From Lingula anatina (Eukaryota > Brachiopoda > Lingulata > Lingulida > Lingulidae): DNA of 64,000 bases. Position 1 is the first letter of the stretch. Every line of letters begins with the position of its first letter. The stretch lies in NCBI RefSeq assembly GCF_001039355.2, contig NW_019773515.1, forward strand, positions 1 through 64,000, given 5' to 3'. This document shows positions 1 to 12,380 of the stretch, piece after piece. The notes under the pieces were generated by a model. The model had not been told where the DNA came from and searched no databases. It worked only from the letters and a program-made list of their open reading frames with translations. The translations under genes were made by a program, and so were the position numbers.

Positions 1-2056
1 CCCCTGGAATATTCAAGAGGTGAGGGATGTGTCCTTGTCATAACAGGGTGACATTACAATTAGGCATGAATCACTGCCCTCAGTGTTGTTGACATATTTA
101 TAATTAAAACACATAATAAGTATAATATTTTTCTTTCTTTTCTCAAGTATTTCAAATTATCTTGCCAAGCAACCGATCCTACAAAAAGGTTGAATTAAAG
201 GCTGACAACTTGTGACTTAATTTCCCCCTATTACTATTGCACAACTTTAAATGGAGAATATACAAGGTTTTCTTTTTTTATTTACTACCTGTCCGCCTTG
301 GGGATTATCTAAAATAACTTCACAAGGAGCATCATATCCTATTTTCAAGGAAATGGATCTACTATCCCATAAAAACAAATGGATATAATTGTAACTGCTT
401 ACAAAGGGGAAAACATGAGGGCAGAAAAAAGTATTATGTTTGGCATTTTGGAGTTTGGAATCAAATGAAGTAACTACTGGCAAGTTACAAAAACTGCTCA
501 AGACCTGAGTTAAAACATATCTGTTTTTTTTGTACTAAAATCCTGTGTAAGATTCCCTTCACATCAATTATCTTGTGAGATGAGCCATTAATTTGCTGTA
601 CTAGTACCATACATACTTTCTGATGTAAATTAAATGTTTCACAAAAATTCCTTCTTGGAAATAGATATATGGTCACTCAAAATTGAATGAAATCCTTTAA
701 CCTAAATCACCTGAACAAAATTTCCTTTTTGTGTGAAGATGCATGTACTTCATGAGATAAAATTACAAAAATGTAACTTTTATACCCAGTCTTTAAAGTA
801 AGTATACTAAGCAAAACTGTCATATAAAATAACCCAAATCTCAACCCATCCCTCTTCTTCCAACAATATGATAAAGGAACTCTACCACAGGTGTGTCATA
901 ATTAATAACAAAGCTAAACCTTATATTCTGGAACAGTTCGTACACCTATATTCACACAAAAGCAAGGTGGAGATTTTTATTCTGAACATTTGTAAACATG
1001 AACTCTTTAGACCTCATTCTTCAAACATTGTAATTATGGAGGTTTATTTGGATAGCTAATGAAGCTACCAGGTCAATCATATTTCTGATCAACTCAAAAC
1101 TAATGAACCATCACAAAGGCCCTCTGATGAGTCATTTTGTGGCGAGTTCAATACAAAATTGCACAAATAACACAGGAAGCCACTCTGGTCGACTTTAATC
1201 TTAGAAGAGAAATCTGTATGGTTAAATGAATGCTAGAAAGAGTGGCCTTATAATATAGTGTTATTAATACTAGTATTGTACTGATATAAGATTGCTTCTT
1301 TAGATTTCACTGATGTATTGACTTCACTGTTTGATTGCCAGGCTAAGAGACAGAGCCAGGCACAATTTGTATATGTCAGGTACATGCTTTAAATTTCCTC
1401 TTGTAATCCAAACTCCGCCTTCCCTTCTTTCCCAACACCAATACTGGTACTTGTTTTGCAAACTAGATTGTAAAACATTCACACAACTCACCACTGAAAA
1501 CCCAAATTCATTTCCATTCTTATAATTTGCTTTCAATAAGTTAAACGAAAAGAAAAGAAAAACTTTTTTGTCCAATCAATAATGTATTGCATGGTGAAAA
1601 ACAGCTGCATGCAGTATTCCAATTTTACAAAATGGTTGGCGGTGAGTCAATGACATAATTTCGATTCTTGTCATTAGCTGTCAGAACGGCAGGCAACAGC
1701 AAATGAAAGTTGCAAGAAAATTATGTCAACTGGAAAAATGTACAAGGAAACGCCATTAATAAATTAATTTTGTGACAAAAAGATACAATCTATCTGTACT
1801 CAAGTTCTCATTAAACCTCATAATTATTGATGTTCACTTTGTCTGATGTTTGGGTTTTTTGTAGACTTGGTGTCTATGTACGTATGTTCATGGCAGTCTG
1901 GCAATGCCTACTTACACTGACCAAGTTTTCCAGTGCTATCCACTAACATAGAAACGAGAGTTTTACTAGTTATGAGATGAAATACTTCTAATACGTAATG
2001 AATTTGTAAGACATACAGTTGTTAGTAGACATACTGCAGAATTTCAGAAGGAAGGT

Positions 2057-2232
2057 ACCATTCAATGGATATAGCTAAAGCAGAAAGTCCAATCACAGGT
2101 TAGCCCAAAAGACCTATAGCTTAGCAGAAGGCCTATTCAAGGGTTAGCCCAAAAGGCATATAGCCTAGCAGAAGGCCCATGCAAAGTTTAGCCCATAAGG
2201 CATGTAACCAAGCAGCAAGCCCATTCACATTT
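2057..2232. repeat. 44-bp minisatellite, about four copies
   Basis: The core TAGCCCAAAAG starts at 2101 and 2145, with a diverged TAGCCCATAAG at 2189, a fixed period of 44 bp. A more diverged unit lies just before (AGCTAAAGCAGAAAGTCC). Units share an 'AGCAGAAGGCCYATNCAA' block. Divergence between units suggests an old, no longer homogenised array. Confidence 0.75.
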
Positions 2233-2832
2233 TATTTCCTAACACATTAAGATTTAGCAGAAACCACAATTTCATCCAGCTTACATGCCCCTCCCAAAAT
2301 GGACCACCCTGTACACACAAAGCTAGCAGCCTAGGATCAACATATCCCTGCTTTTTTCACATCACTCTGGCATAGCCTGGTAATTATTCCTGTTTTATAT
2401 GCAGCAACTCTGCTGTGTCAGGCAATGGGTCTGTCACTCGGATCATAATTTTAATTGATTAAACTGTGCAAACACGTATTTCATTTGATTGCCGAGATGA
2501 CGAGCTCAGAGTAAGAGTGTGACTCACACAGGCACATGTTGAGAGGGGACTCCTGACCAAGACCAAGATCAATACTGCTGAGATAATGCTATCTTCATTC
2601 TCTGTACTATACACTACGTGGCCAGCCAGCGGGGAAATTTGGCATAGGTCATTTAGTTGTCCTGGCTACCACCAATATGTGAAGATATCGTCCATTTTAT
2701 CTGTGGTCGAGGTCAAAGTTGTGGTGGTATAAATTATATGCAGCACTTAAAACCAAAGTGGAATGGTTCAATTAGACAGCCATGTTGTGTATTTCATCTA
2801 TTATCTATTCTTTTGATAGATATGGATATATA

Positions 2833-2853
2833 TGTGTGTGTGTGTGTGTGTGT
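2833..2853. repeat. (TG)n microsatellite
   Basis: About ten TG units flanked by TA-rich sequence. A (TTA)n run follows at 2983-3000. Confidence 0.9.
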
Positions 2854-3520
2854 CATATATAATAAGTAATGTATCATAAGAACGAAGATAGTGTATGTTC
2901 ACTTGGAATTGATTCTACGTTTTGATATACTGATAAGTGAAATAAATGCCAAATATTGTATTCAATAAGCACATGGCAGTTTTATTATTATTATTATTAT
3001 GAACCATCTACTGAATTACTATTTCCTTAGCCAAATCATAAGATAGTTGAGAAAAGAATTAAGTAAAATATTATTGTTTTGACCCAATTTATCCCTAGCA
3101 TAGCTCAAACAAACTCTGCACACCATTCCTGCTTCTCCTGTATCAAATGTTGCAGACCATTAACTGAATACAATAACACATACCAGGATGGTTAAAGTTT
3201 ATCAATAAGCAAATTAACATATCTAAGATACTGTTGTAAAGAACACGGAGGAATGTGTCAATACACATTCTTAGGTGACAAATGACGAGAAGAGATAAAG
3301 ATCTGATTTGTGTGACAGGCTCATTGTCATACTGCTGATGGCTGTGTAACAATAAAATGATGTCACTGTCAGTTCTGGATTGCTTACAGCAAGCACTGTT
3401 TCACCACATTTGTGTTGCATTATAATGTACTTTTTAGTATGCTGACTTTGGAAGTCCAATACATTTTTAATCCATTTGTGATTGAAAAATATATATGCAA
3501 ATTAAATAGTGTACCAGGTT

Positions 3521-3697
3521 CAGGGCTTGACACTAACTTTTATCGATACTGGCCCGAGATATCGGTAAATATCGCAAGGGTTATTTGGCACATGGCATTT
3601 TACTTGCTCTTTGGGCCAGTGACCCCAGCGATTCAATGGCCCTAAGTTGGTTTTCAGTGGCCCAGGGCCAGTGGGCCACCCTTAATGTCGAGCCCTG
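3521..3697. mobile_element. 177-bp non-autonomous hAT-like element (MITE)
   Basis: The ends are inverted copies: CAGGGCTTGACACTAA at the left and TTAATGTCGAGCCCTG at the right. The 5-bp sequence AGGTT directly flanks both sides (3516-3520 and 3698-3702), a probable target-site duplication. The interior is rich in GGCCCA/TGGGCC inverted pairs and has no coding capacity. CAGGGCT-type termini are typical of hAT-superfamily MITEs; a 5-bp duplication is shorter than the usual 8 bp, so the exact superfamily is inferred. Confidence 0.65.
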
Positions 3698-5510
3698 AGG
3701 TTGTTTAAAGACTAATATTTCAAGGCAGATAAAATTATCAAACAGGAAAACCTTACTCCAGCTTCACACTCACTGACATTGTCAACTACCAGAATGACAA
3801 TTAATTTCTACTGTCAGCAGTGGTTTGCATACTAATAACACCATCAACCTTGCAACACCACACTGACATTTTTATTCCTAAAGTTTCTTATACACTGACT
3901 CCACAATAAGAGTGAAATAAATTCTTAGCATGTGAAATTAAAAACTTGTGACAATCTGACTGCTGACCACTACAGAAATGTCTCGTGGCCAAACTTATCC
4001 TAATTTTGACTAGCTTGAGTGGTTACCATTAGTGATGTGCAGGAAACATTAGACTGTGGCACCTAACCCAACAGAAGACAAGACAACGTCTGTACTACGC
4101 TGACACTTAAAATAGTTTTCTTTGTAATTAGAAAACAAAAGAAACCTGTCACTGTTAATCACCCTGACTTGAACAATCACATGACAATGAGATATATATT
4201 ACCAAAGCTTGCACACACCAGTATGACTTTGTTTGTAAAGAACATTAAATTATTTTTATTTTAATTACATCAGTCGTGTAAATATGTACTGCCAGGTTAT
4301 AGATAACCCTATCAACATAAACTATTAACCCTATTAACAACCCTATTAAATTTAACTACTAGTATATGTTAAAAAAACTTAGTAAAATAAATAATTCATT
4401 GATAAATGGCTGAACCTTGTGTAGCTTTGCATGCTATTTTTATTATTGTTGTCTAAAACCTCCCAACTATATCCTCGTATGGTCTGTAAATACTAGTAAA
4501 ATGCCTCAGGATGGCAAACAAATGTATATAACCTATAGTCTGCCTAAATCTCAAGTTTTGTGCTAAACACCTCCACAATGCTACAGCCTAAAAAGCACAT
4601 TATAAAGCAACAATAAACAAAAAAAAAAAAAAACTTAAAAAGTTGTGATGGCTGACTGCAGTTCACTGACATCTTTCTTCCACCTGTGTTGACATCAGGT
4701 TCAACCTCACTTCCACATGTTTGAAAAAACTGACATCATTCTCACACCTGCACCAGATAACAGGGAATCAAGCATATATACATTGAACTAGTGTAAATGC
4801 AAAGAGGCAGCAGCCCTAACCAACAGCCAATACCTAGGTCCTTACTACACATATCTAGGTCACTGAACTGATACTCCCTTCCTCTCCCACACCCACAGTA
4901 GACAGGAACTGACCTTAAAATCAAAGGATAAATAGTTTTACATTAAAAATACAGGAAAAAAGAGCAAGACTTTTGTATCTGCACCTGTATTCTACAGCTC
5001 ATTGCAAGGCCTTGAGTAAAAAAAAGGTGTACTTCAATCATAAAGCAAAGGAACTTGAGGGGGAAATGGGTGCACTTGGATCTTGAGTACTTTCCAGAAG
5101 CCAAAAAATCCTAATCTGCCCTTCAGAGGTAATTTATCTATGGGGGAATTTAAAACATTAGAGTTCATATTACATAAATATTTAACTGCAACAAGATCTT
5201 CTTGAAGACTAGTAAAAACCTTTCAAGGTATTTTACAGCCAGTTCCAGCTGGCATTATATGAAAATTGTTAAAGACTGCATTTATATATATATATCTTTT
5301 CTTTTTTTTTTAAGGGGGGGGGGGGTAATTATTTACTCAATTAATTTTGCATCAGAGTTATCTATCTTGCTGATTTGGAGCTCCTGCAATTCTTACTGTA
5401 CTAGAATAGGTGATAATGCTTCATGTACCTAAAAGTTCTTACTGAACATCACCCCTGAGTCTTATCAGGGCCATGATGCCTGGCAATGGGCTACACTCCC
5501 TCCATACTAG

Positions 5511-7206
5511 TACAGTTTAGTGTCAGGAAGTGACAGCATCATTATCTTATCATGTGAACAACCTGGGCATGTATGGGGCATGTACTCTGCAACAAACATG
5601 GAACTTTACTTTCGTGGTGTTCAGTACTAGTACTTCTCAATGCATTTGTTAATTAAAAGAAGCGCCTCACAAGGGGATCCAAGGTTTTAACAGAGGAAGT
5701 GGGAGGGGGTAACCCCACCTGCCACTTTGTACATCCCACTTGCCCCTTCTATGAATGGCTAAGGACTTATCAAGGAATGGCATAATTTGATAACTTGCTT
5801 TTTCGGATAATACAGAAGAATAGATTTGCCATATTTCTATGGATAAAAGGGGTTTTGGAGTACTTACAGTCTATCAGGATTTGTTTATATAAAATTAAAC
5901 AGACATTGGCTTTCTAGAAGATTTCAGGGTAATGTCAGGTTTTCCTCAACTGCGCCAGAATTTACCATATTCGGGTTGAAAAAAGACAGATTATGATATT
6001 AGGACCTTCATAGGGCTTTAGTTTTCAGCTTTACTTTAGGATACAGTAACATGGCCTTACCAGGAAAAACTAATCAAAACTCAATGACACAACAGCCAAA
6101 ATTGCATCACTCTTTCAGTGACTGTCATCTGAAACCAACAAACAAATGGACAAAATAGTATCCTGATTAGTGGTTTTCTGCAGCACTTATTAAATACCAA
6201 ACTGTCTGTAAAATGATCACCCTAATGGCCTATGACCAGTTACCTACTGAAACTGTTAAAATTAGCAATATTACTTCATCTTACTTCTTCCTGACATAAC
6301 AGTCAGTCAATAAATTCAATTGACACCTGCTAAATAACTGATTGCGCAGGCTTTACAGCAAATGGATTGACGCAACCGATTAATGAGAGCATGACCCCGT
6401 AAGGTCATGTATATGCAGATCAATACTAAAAGGATAAGTTCCAAAAAAAATGGGAGTTTTTAATACATAAACAAAGCTGTGTACAAGGACAATTTGAAAC
6501 TGTGCTGGACACAATTTTTTTTTAATTACTTGTAATCAAGGCGAGCAATTTCTTTGTGATGTAAATTATAAAATGCATACTAGTATGAATGTAAAAAACA
6601 ACTGTACCAATTCATAGCTATTTTCTAACCTGACCTATCTAATAATGATACCTGCGTATCAATATCAGATCTGTATGGACCATATATATAAATGCACAAC
6701 AGCCAATATCAGTGTGTTTCATTTTGTAAGAGTGCTATCCAAGACCAACTGACTCAATATTCTTTCAACATAAAAAAATTAACTTATCCTAGTCTAATTT
6801 CACTGAAGGTTTAAGTTTCACTGCATCAACTGCACACAATGACTTGAAATTGTATAATATTCAGTCAAAGATCACACCTTTAATATTTCCTCTTTAAACA
6901 AACTTGTAGCACATCACCTTTACCAGATACTTTCAGAATATTATTTGTTTTATTGATTGGATCCCTTGTTTGCATTGAGACTATTATATTTGTCTGCATT
7001 CCTGTCTTTCTATAGAAAACAGATCCCATGATTTCCGAGTGAAATATTAAATGAAAGTAACATAAACGCTACAAGTAAGAAATATACGTGATTGTGGAAA
7101 CTGCTGGCCAGCTTGAAATAGGAAGAGCAATTTACTTATACAGGTATCAATACTGAGGATCACATTTAATCAGACAATATAATGGCTATAAATGCACATC
7201 TTGATG
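5511..7206. repeat. 1,696-bp exact tandem duplication, copy 1 (probable assembly artefact)
   Basis: The stretch beginning TACAGTTTAGTGTCAGGAAG recurs after one N (7207) with a constant offset of 1,697, and I found no difference between the copies by eye. Exact identity over 1.7 kb of non-coding DNA joined by a single placeholder N points to an unmerged contig overlap rather than a biological duplication. No gene is visible inside. Confidence 0.85.
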
Positions 7207-7207
7207 N

Positions 7208-8903
7208 TACAGTTTAGTGTCAGGAAGTGACAGCATCATTATCTTATCATGTGAACAACCTGGGCATGTATGGGGCATGTACTCTGCAACAAACATGGAA
7301 CTTTACTTTCGTGGTGTTCAGTACTAGTACTTCTCAATGCATTTGTTAATTAAAAGAAGCGCCTCACAAGGGGATCCAAGGTTTTAACAGAGGAAGTGGG
7401 AGGGGGTAACCCCACCTGCCACTTTGTACATCCCACTTGCCCCTTCTATGAATGGCTAAGGACTTATCAAGGAATGGCATAATTTGATAACTTGCTTTTT
7501 CGGATAATACAGAAGAATAGATTTGCCATATTTCTATGGATAAAAGGGGTTTTGGAGTACTTACAGTCTATCAGGATTTGTTTATATAAAATTAAACAGA
7601 CATTGGCTTTCTAGAAGATTTCAGGGTAATGTCAGGTTTTCCTCAACTGCGCCAGAATTTACCATATTCGGGTTGAAAAAAGACAGATTATGATATTAGG
7701 ACCTTCATAGGGCTTTAGTTTTCAGCTTTACTTTAGGATACAGTAACATGGCCTTACCAGGAAAAACTAATCAAAACTCAATGACACAACAGCCAAAATT
7801 GCATCACTCTTTCAGTGACTGTCATCTGAAACCAACAAACAAATGGACAAAATAGTATCCTGATTAGTGGTTTTCTGCAGCACTTATTAAATACCAAACT
7901 GTCTGTAAAATGATCACCCTAATGGCCTATGACCAGTTACCTACTGAAACTGTTAAAATTAGCAATATTACTTCATCTTACTTCTTCCTGACATAACAGT
8001 CAGTCAATAAATTCAATTGACACCTGCTAAATAACTGATTGCGCAGGCTTTACAGCAAATGGATTGACGCAACCGATTAATGAGAGCATGACCCCGTAAG
8101 GTCATGTATATGCAGATCAATACTAAAAGGATAAGTTCCAAAAAAAATGGGAGTTTTTAATACATAAACAAAGCTGTGTACAAGGACAATTTGAAACTGT
8201 GCTGGACACAATTTTTTTTTAATTACTTGTAATCAAGGCGAGCAATTTCTTTGTGATGTAAATTATAAAATGCATACTAGTATGAATGTAAAAAACAACT
8301 GTACCAATTCATAGCTATTTTCTAACCTGACCTATCTAATAATGATACCTGCGTATCAATATCAGATCTGTATGGACCATATATATAAATGCACAACAGC
8401 CAATATCAGTGTGTTTCATTTTGTAAGAGTGCTATCCAAGACCAACTGACTCAATATTCTTTCAACATAAAAAAATTAACTTATCCTAGTCTAATTTCAC
8501 TGAAGGTTTAAGTTTCACTGCATCAACTGCACACAATGACTTGAAATTGTATAATATTCAGTCAAAGATCACACCTTTAATATTTCCTCTTTAAACAAAC
8601 TTGTAGCACATCACCTTTACCAGATACTTTCAGAATATTATTTGTTTTATTGATTGGATCCCTTGTTTGCATTGAGACTATTATATTTGTCTGCATTCCT
8701 GTCTTTCTATAGAAAACAGATCCCATGATTTCCGAGTGAAATATTAAATGAAAGTAACATAAACGCTACAAGTAAGAAATATACGTGATTGTGGAAACTG
8801 CTGGCCAGCTTGAAATAGGAAGAGCAATTTACTTATACAGGTATCAATACTGAGGATCACATTTAATCAGACAATATAATGGCTATAAATGCACATCTTG
8901 ATG
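7208..8903. repeat. 1,696-bp exact tandem duplication, copy 2 (probable assembly artefact)
   Basis: Second copy of the preceding block. It ends at GCACATCTTGATG, the same sequence that ends copy 1 just before the N, after which unique sequence resumes. The true genome probably contains one copy, so downstream distances may be overstated by about 1.7 kb. Confidence 0.85.
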
Positions 8904-9311
8904 AATAGTTTCAAATCCCAAAAACTGGTATTCAGAACTTGTTTTCCACATAACAAAGGGTTGATTCAGTATTCTTGACTGATATCCATATATTAAACTA
9001 TCTATTGTTGAAACACCAGAAGAAGCATTCACTCTCTAAAATATACTTTAATTATTCACTTCATGCAAAGCTTGGAAAATTGTTCCTTTGACTTTCCAAA
9101 TTACATGTTACATCTGGAAAACTAACCGAGTTCACAACAATTAAATCCCACTAACAATCTCAACAATGGGTGACCCATGACAAAGGTATCTGACCCCTGT
9201 ACAAATGTAGCACCTATGTACAGTTGGGAAATATATTATGACCCAAAACACTATCTCCCATTAGACAATAATAAAAACAACACAGGAACTTCTCTCCATC
9301 CGCTTCCTCAC

Positions 9312-9344
9312 CTTCATCTGTCGCGAAAGACTGGATGGCTTCAT
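9312..9344 (-). CDS. Tentative first coding exon of an unidentified leftward gene
   Basis: On the minus strand, GTCGCCATGAAG gives an ATG in a good initiation context, followed by 11 codons (MKPSSLSRQMK) and a GTGAGG splice-donor-like sequence. A full palindromic CRE, TGACGTCA, sits just upstream at 9356-9363, and the local CpG level is raised. No downstream exon could be recognised further left, so this rests only on the start, donor and promoter geometry and may be chance. Confidence 0.2.
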
Positions 9345-9355
9345 GGCGACAAATA

Positions 9356-9363
9356 TGACGTCA
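9356..9363 (-). promoter_or_regulatory. Palindromic CRE (TGACGTCA)
   Basis: Perfect CREB/ATF consensus 12 bp upstream of a minus-strand ATG with a good context. The site is seen directly; any promoter role is inferred. Confidence 0.3.
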
Positions 9364-10826
9364 CTCCTGCCAGGGATCATGTAGAGTACAGTGGAAGTGC
9401 CGATTTCCATCTCAAACCATGTGATTGACCTATTACTATGTGGCCATCCCACTCACAGGGCCAGCCAGTGAATAATACCAGACAGGACCAGGCTAAAGAA
9501 CACAGCAGGAGAAGTCCTAGTCAGACAGCCGAGATGTGGCAAGCAGACTTTTTCTCATGTCAACTGACGCAGTGTAACTGACAGATGCACTGTAAATTCT
9601 AATTTTTCTACAGAGAATTATGAGGTTCAGATATATGCAGTATACAGAAAAACCCTCTTAACTTGTGTATAAAAAGTTTTGTTATGTGTAGTCCAGACCA
9701 ATATCTTTTGAAGTATTCAGTGTTGACTTCAATGGTAAACAGCTGTATGTACCACTCCTTATTGCCTTTTATTCGTCAAAGATATGATGTCCGTTTTTTT
9801 AAGTTTGTCATCAAAGACTGTGCTGTTATAATAACTCCATGTTTTTTGTGCAGGATACTTTCTCCTAGTATTGCCAATCCTTATTAGTCAACACAATACA
9901 TATTTCAGGTGCACACTGTGAAAAGTCAATACAACATACAGTAGAATACTGGAGTAAAAATTGCAGAAAACAAGCACTAGACAGAGGACATCATTTGATT
10001 CACTGCTTTCCCTCCAATCTTCGACAAAAGAAAGCACCCAAGACCCGTTTTCAACAGCCAGCTACATAGCAAATACAATTATATTTTTCTGATGGCCCAC
10101 TTGATAATATGCCAGCTGCCAAATTATAGGGAGGAAGACATTCTTTTAAGGCATTAGGGCATGAAATCACCATCTTTCCACCCTTCTACCAGGGACTCAG
10201 GTAGTCAGATAATAATATGATAACTAAGACAAGAAACTAGCAATTTACAGCTAAATACAAGGGGGCTGTGGAGGCACTCTCATAGAAATTATTTCTGTAG
10301 GTTTCACAAAATTATCTCATTGTCTGTTGTTGTCATTGTCTAATGTTGGTTCAGGGTCTGGATTCAGTGCTTCTATGTGTTGAAATTCAGAGCTTGACAA
10401 TAAATTATGGTATTCAAATCTGAGTATTATATCATGTCAGATCAAATATATTAGTTGCATGATACAGTGATGACTTTGGTCATTCTCATGGGCAAAAATT
10501 GCCAATCTTTCAGATTATCAATCATTCAGATTCATAACAATTATCCTTTTATATAGCATTTGTGGTGCTTTTACTACATAGAACAAAACTTCAGGATAAC
10601 CTGCTTTTCAATTTTGTTGCTTTCATTTAATAGCAACATTTCAATTTTAAGAAATTGACCTAAAAAACATAGCATCTGTAAAATTCACAATTTCCCTATT
10701 GAAAAGATCCAGTCATTACGGCAGATATGTTTCAGGTTTTAAAATTCATAGATTTAAACCAACCTTATAATATCTGTAGTCCTTAAAATGGTTTTGCTGT
10801 GACAATGCGTTGCAAACATGACTTTC

Positions 10827-11157
10827 TCCAGAGACAGGCCTATCTAACTACCAGACTCAGCACCAAATAATCCTGAGTTCACCGGTAGATCAGATCACAC
10901 TACCCGTTTTCAAGGTGTGCGTCAGTACGCACTTCGAAGTATCAGACACGACACAGCTCTTGCCTAGTATGCGATGTGATAGTGATGATTCTCAGCGGGG
11001 TTAGAAAGACGTGCATCCCATCTCAAAATTTGTCCTGGGGTATGATGCTGTGAAATGCGTACTGATGCACACCTTGAAAATGGATATTGTGGTCCCATAA
11101 ACTGACGAATTTGGGATCATTTGGTGCCGAGTCTGGTAGTTGGGTAGGCCTGAGAGA
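10827..11157. mobile_element. Long fold-back (hairpin) element, about 330 bp
   Basis: The left arm contains AGGCCTATCTAACTACCAGA and the right arm the inverted match TCTGGTAGTTGGGTAGGCCT. A second inner inverted pair, GTGTGCGTCAGTACGCA and TGCGTACTGATGCACAC, sits inside. No coding capacity. The structure fits a palindromic MITE or fold-back transposon, superfamily unknown. Confidence 0.7.
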
Positions 11158-12134
11158 GCCACCTCACTGTCATTTGGACAGCCACTGGTCTCAAAAGTTG
11201 GCTTATATTTTCAAAGACAGCTGGGCAGCTAACTAGCACAATTATGAAATTGCGGGAGAGTGACAGTATTTTTGTTTTTGGACTTACTGTAAATCGGTGA
11301 CCAAAATTACAGGCCTACATTTTTAACGATGGGGAAACCCATCGAAAGGTTACAATTTTGTTCAGGTATATCTGTCTGATACAGAACACCAATCACATGT
11401 TCTTATAAGCCCAATATCATCACACTGCATTTTTTATAGTTGGGAGAAATAAATTTCTTCAGACAGACAGAATTTTTAAAAATGGATACACACATCAGCA
11501 ATTACATTAGGCTCACAAATCAATATTCCAGTTCATTTTTTGTCTCATGTAAACATTTTATATGCACATAATTATAAAAGCATTCATAATCCAGTGTGCA
11601 TCAGTATATTCATAGATTTATCTATCAAACTTTCAAACGTGTACAATGCACGCTATACATAACACTAAGGCAGTTTGGTTTATGAATTATAAGTCACATT
11701 GCCTCTCGCTTTCAATTTTTTTACTTATAGAAGTGAACAGATCATTAAACCGTAACCACCAATAAAAGAAAAAATTCCGTTTTTGATACTAACTTGTGAA
11801 ACAGACAAATAAATATAAAAATTTTGGTCACTGAATCACACCATTTCAATGTGGGTATGACCCACAGGGGTGGCAATGCTGTGTCACATTCGGACTTTCG
11901 CAATTTTGAAATAATTTATCTTCGCAAATTACTATTTTTCTTAAATGCAGAGGCCTATAAAATATTGAAAATATATATTACTTACCCACAACTCTGTTCC
12001 CCAACTCATGACTTCATCAGTATGTTATAAATCCAACAAATATAAATTATTATCACTTCCAACAGCAGTTCAAGTTCTCCTGTACATTCAATATGGATTT
12101 GGAACTGTCACGCAGGCGCAAAGGGGCAAGGACA

Positions 12135-12161
12135 ACCGGAAATGTCCTCTCCTTCTTCCGC
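12135..12161 (+). promoter_or_regulatory. Paired ETS-type sites in the DAXX upstream region
   Basis: ACCGGAAAT (12135-12143) and, on the opposite strand, GCGGAAG (12155-12161) match the ETS/GABP core and lie about 150-180 bp upstream of the DAXX start codon. ETS motifs are common in promoters of broadly expressed genes. Binding is inferred. Confidence 0.4.
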
Positions 12162-12306
12162 ATTGACTTTTTATAATTAAAATAATTAAATACATTTTTG
12201 GTAGTGTCATTTTAATTTTGATATGAAATATTATCTAAGAAATCAATATGCCTAAAAATAAGTTTGATGAGTTCGTAAATACAAAATCTCCTTTCTGCGA
12301 GTTAGA

Positions 12307-12320
12307 CCAACATGGCGGGG
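12307..12320 (+). promoter_or_regulatory. YY1-like site overlapping the DAXX start codon
   Basis: CCAACATGGCGGGG matches the YY1 core (AANATGGCGG) with the translation start embedded in it. This arrangement is common in housekeeping promoters with very short 5' leaders and supports this ATG as the true start. Confidence 0.45.
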
Positions 12321-12380
12321 CCAAAGGAGGATGTTGTTTTGGTGTCTGATGAAGATGAGGATTCCACTAGTAGAACGCAG
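12312..12380 (+). CDS. DAXX: DAXX exon 1: start codon and N-terminal SIM
   Basis: Encodes MAGPKEDVVLVSDEDEDSTS and three more residues. The VVLVSDEDED block is a hydrophobic core followed by acids, as in the human N-terminal SIM (IIVLDDDDEDE). Two donors are possible: CAG/GTGGGA at 12380, or AGA/GTAAGC at 12389, which adds V-G-R. Both keep phase 0, so the choice cannot be made from sequence; GTAAGC is the stronger donor. Confidence 0.85.

Larger units (their letters stand above)
1..5510. other. Non-coding stretch with no supported gene
   Basis: Only short ORFs (under about 85 codons) occur on either strand, none with recognisable domain content or convincing splice structure. The stretch holds a 44-bp minisatellite, a TG microsatellite, a TTA run and one small hAT-like element, listed separately. 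It may be intergenic or the intron of a gene lying to the left. Confidence 0.6.
8904..12100. other. Non-coding stretch upstream of DAXX
   Basis: No supported gene apart from a weak candidate first exon at 9312-9344 on the minus strand and a fold-back element at 10827-11157. Short ORFs here show no domain content. Confidence 0.5.

Noticed and set aside
4304-4350. AACCCTAT-like repeats suggesting telomere sequence
   Set aside because: Units are irregular (AACCCTATCAAC, AACCCTATTAAC) and do not form TTAGGG arrays.
6390-6409. CATGACC/GGTCATG inverted repeat resembling a hormone response element
   Set aside because: Six-base spacer does not fit known receptor spacing, and no gene is nearby.
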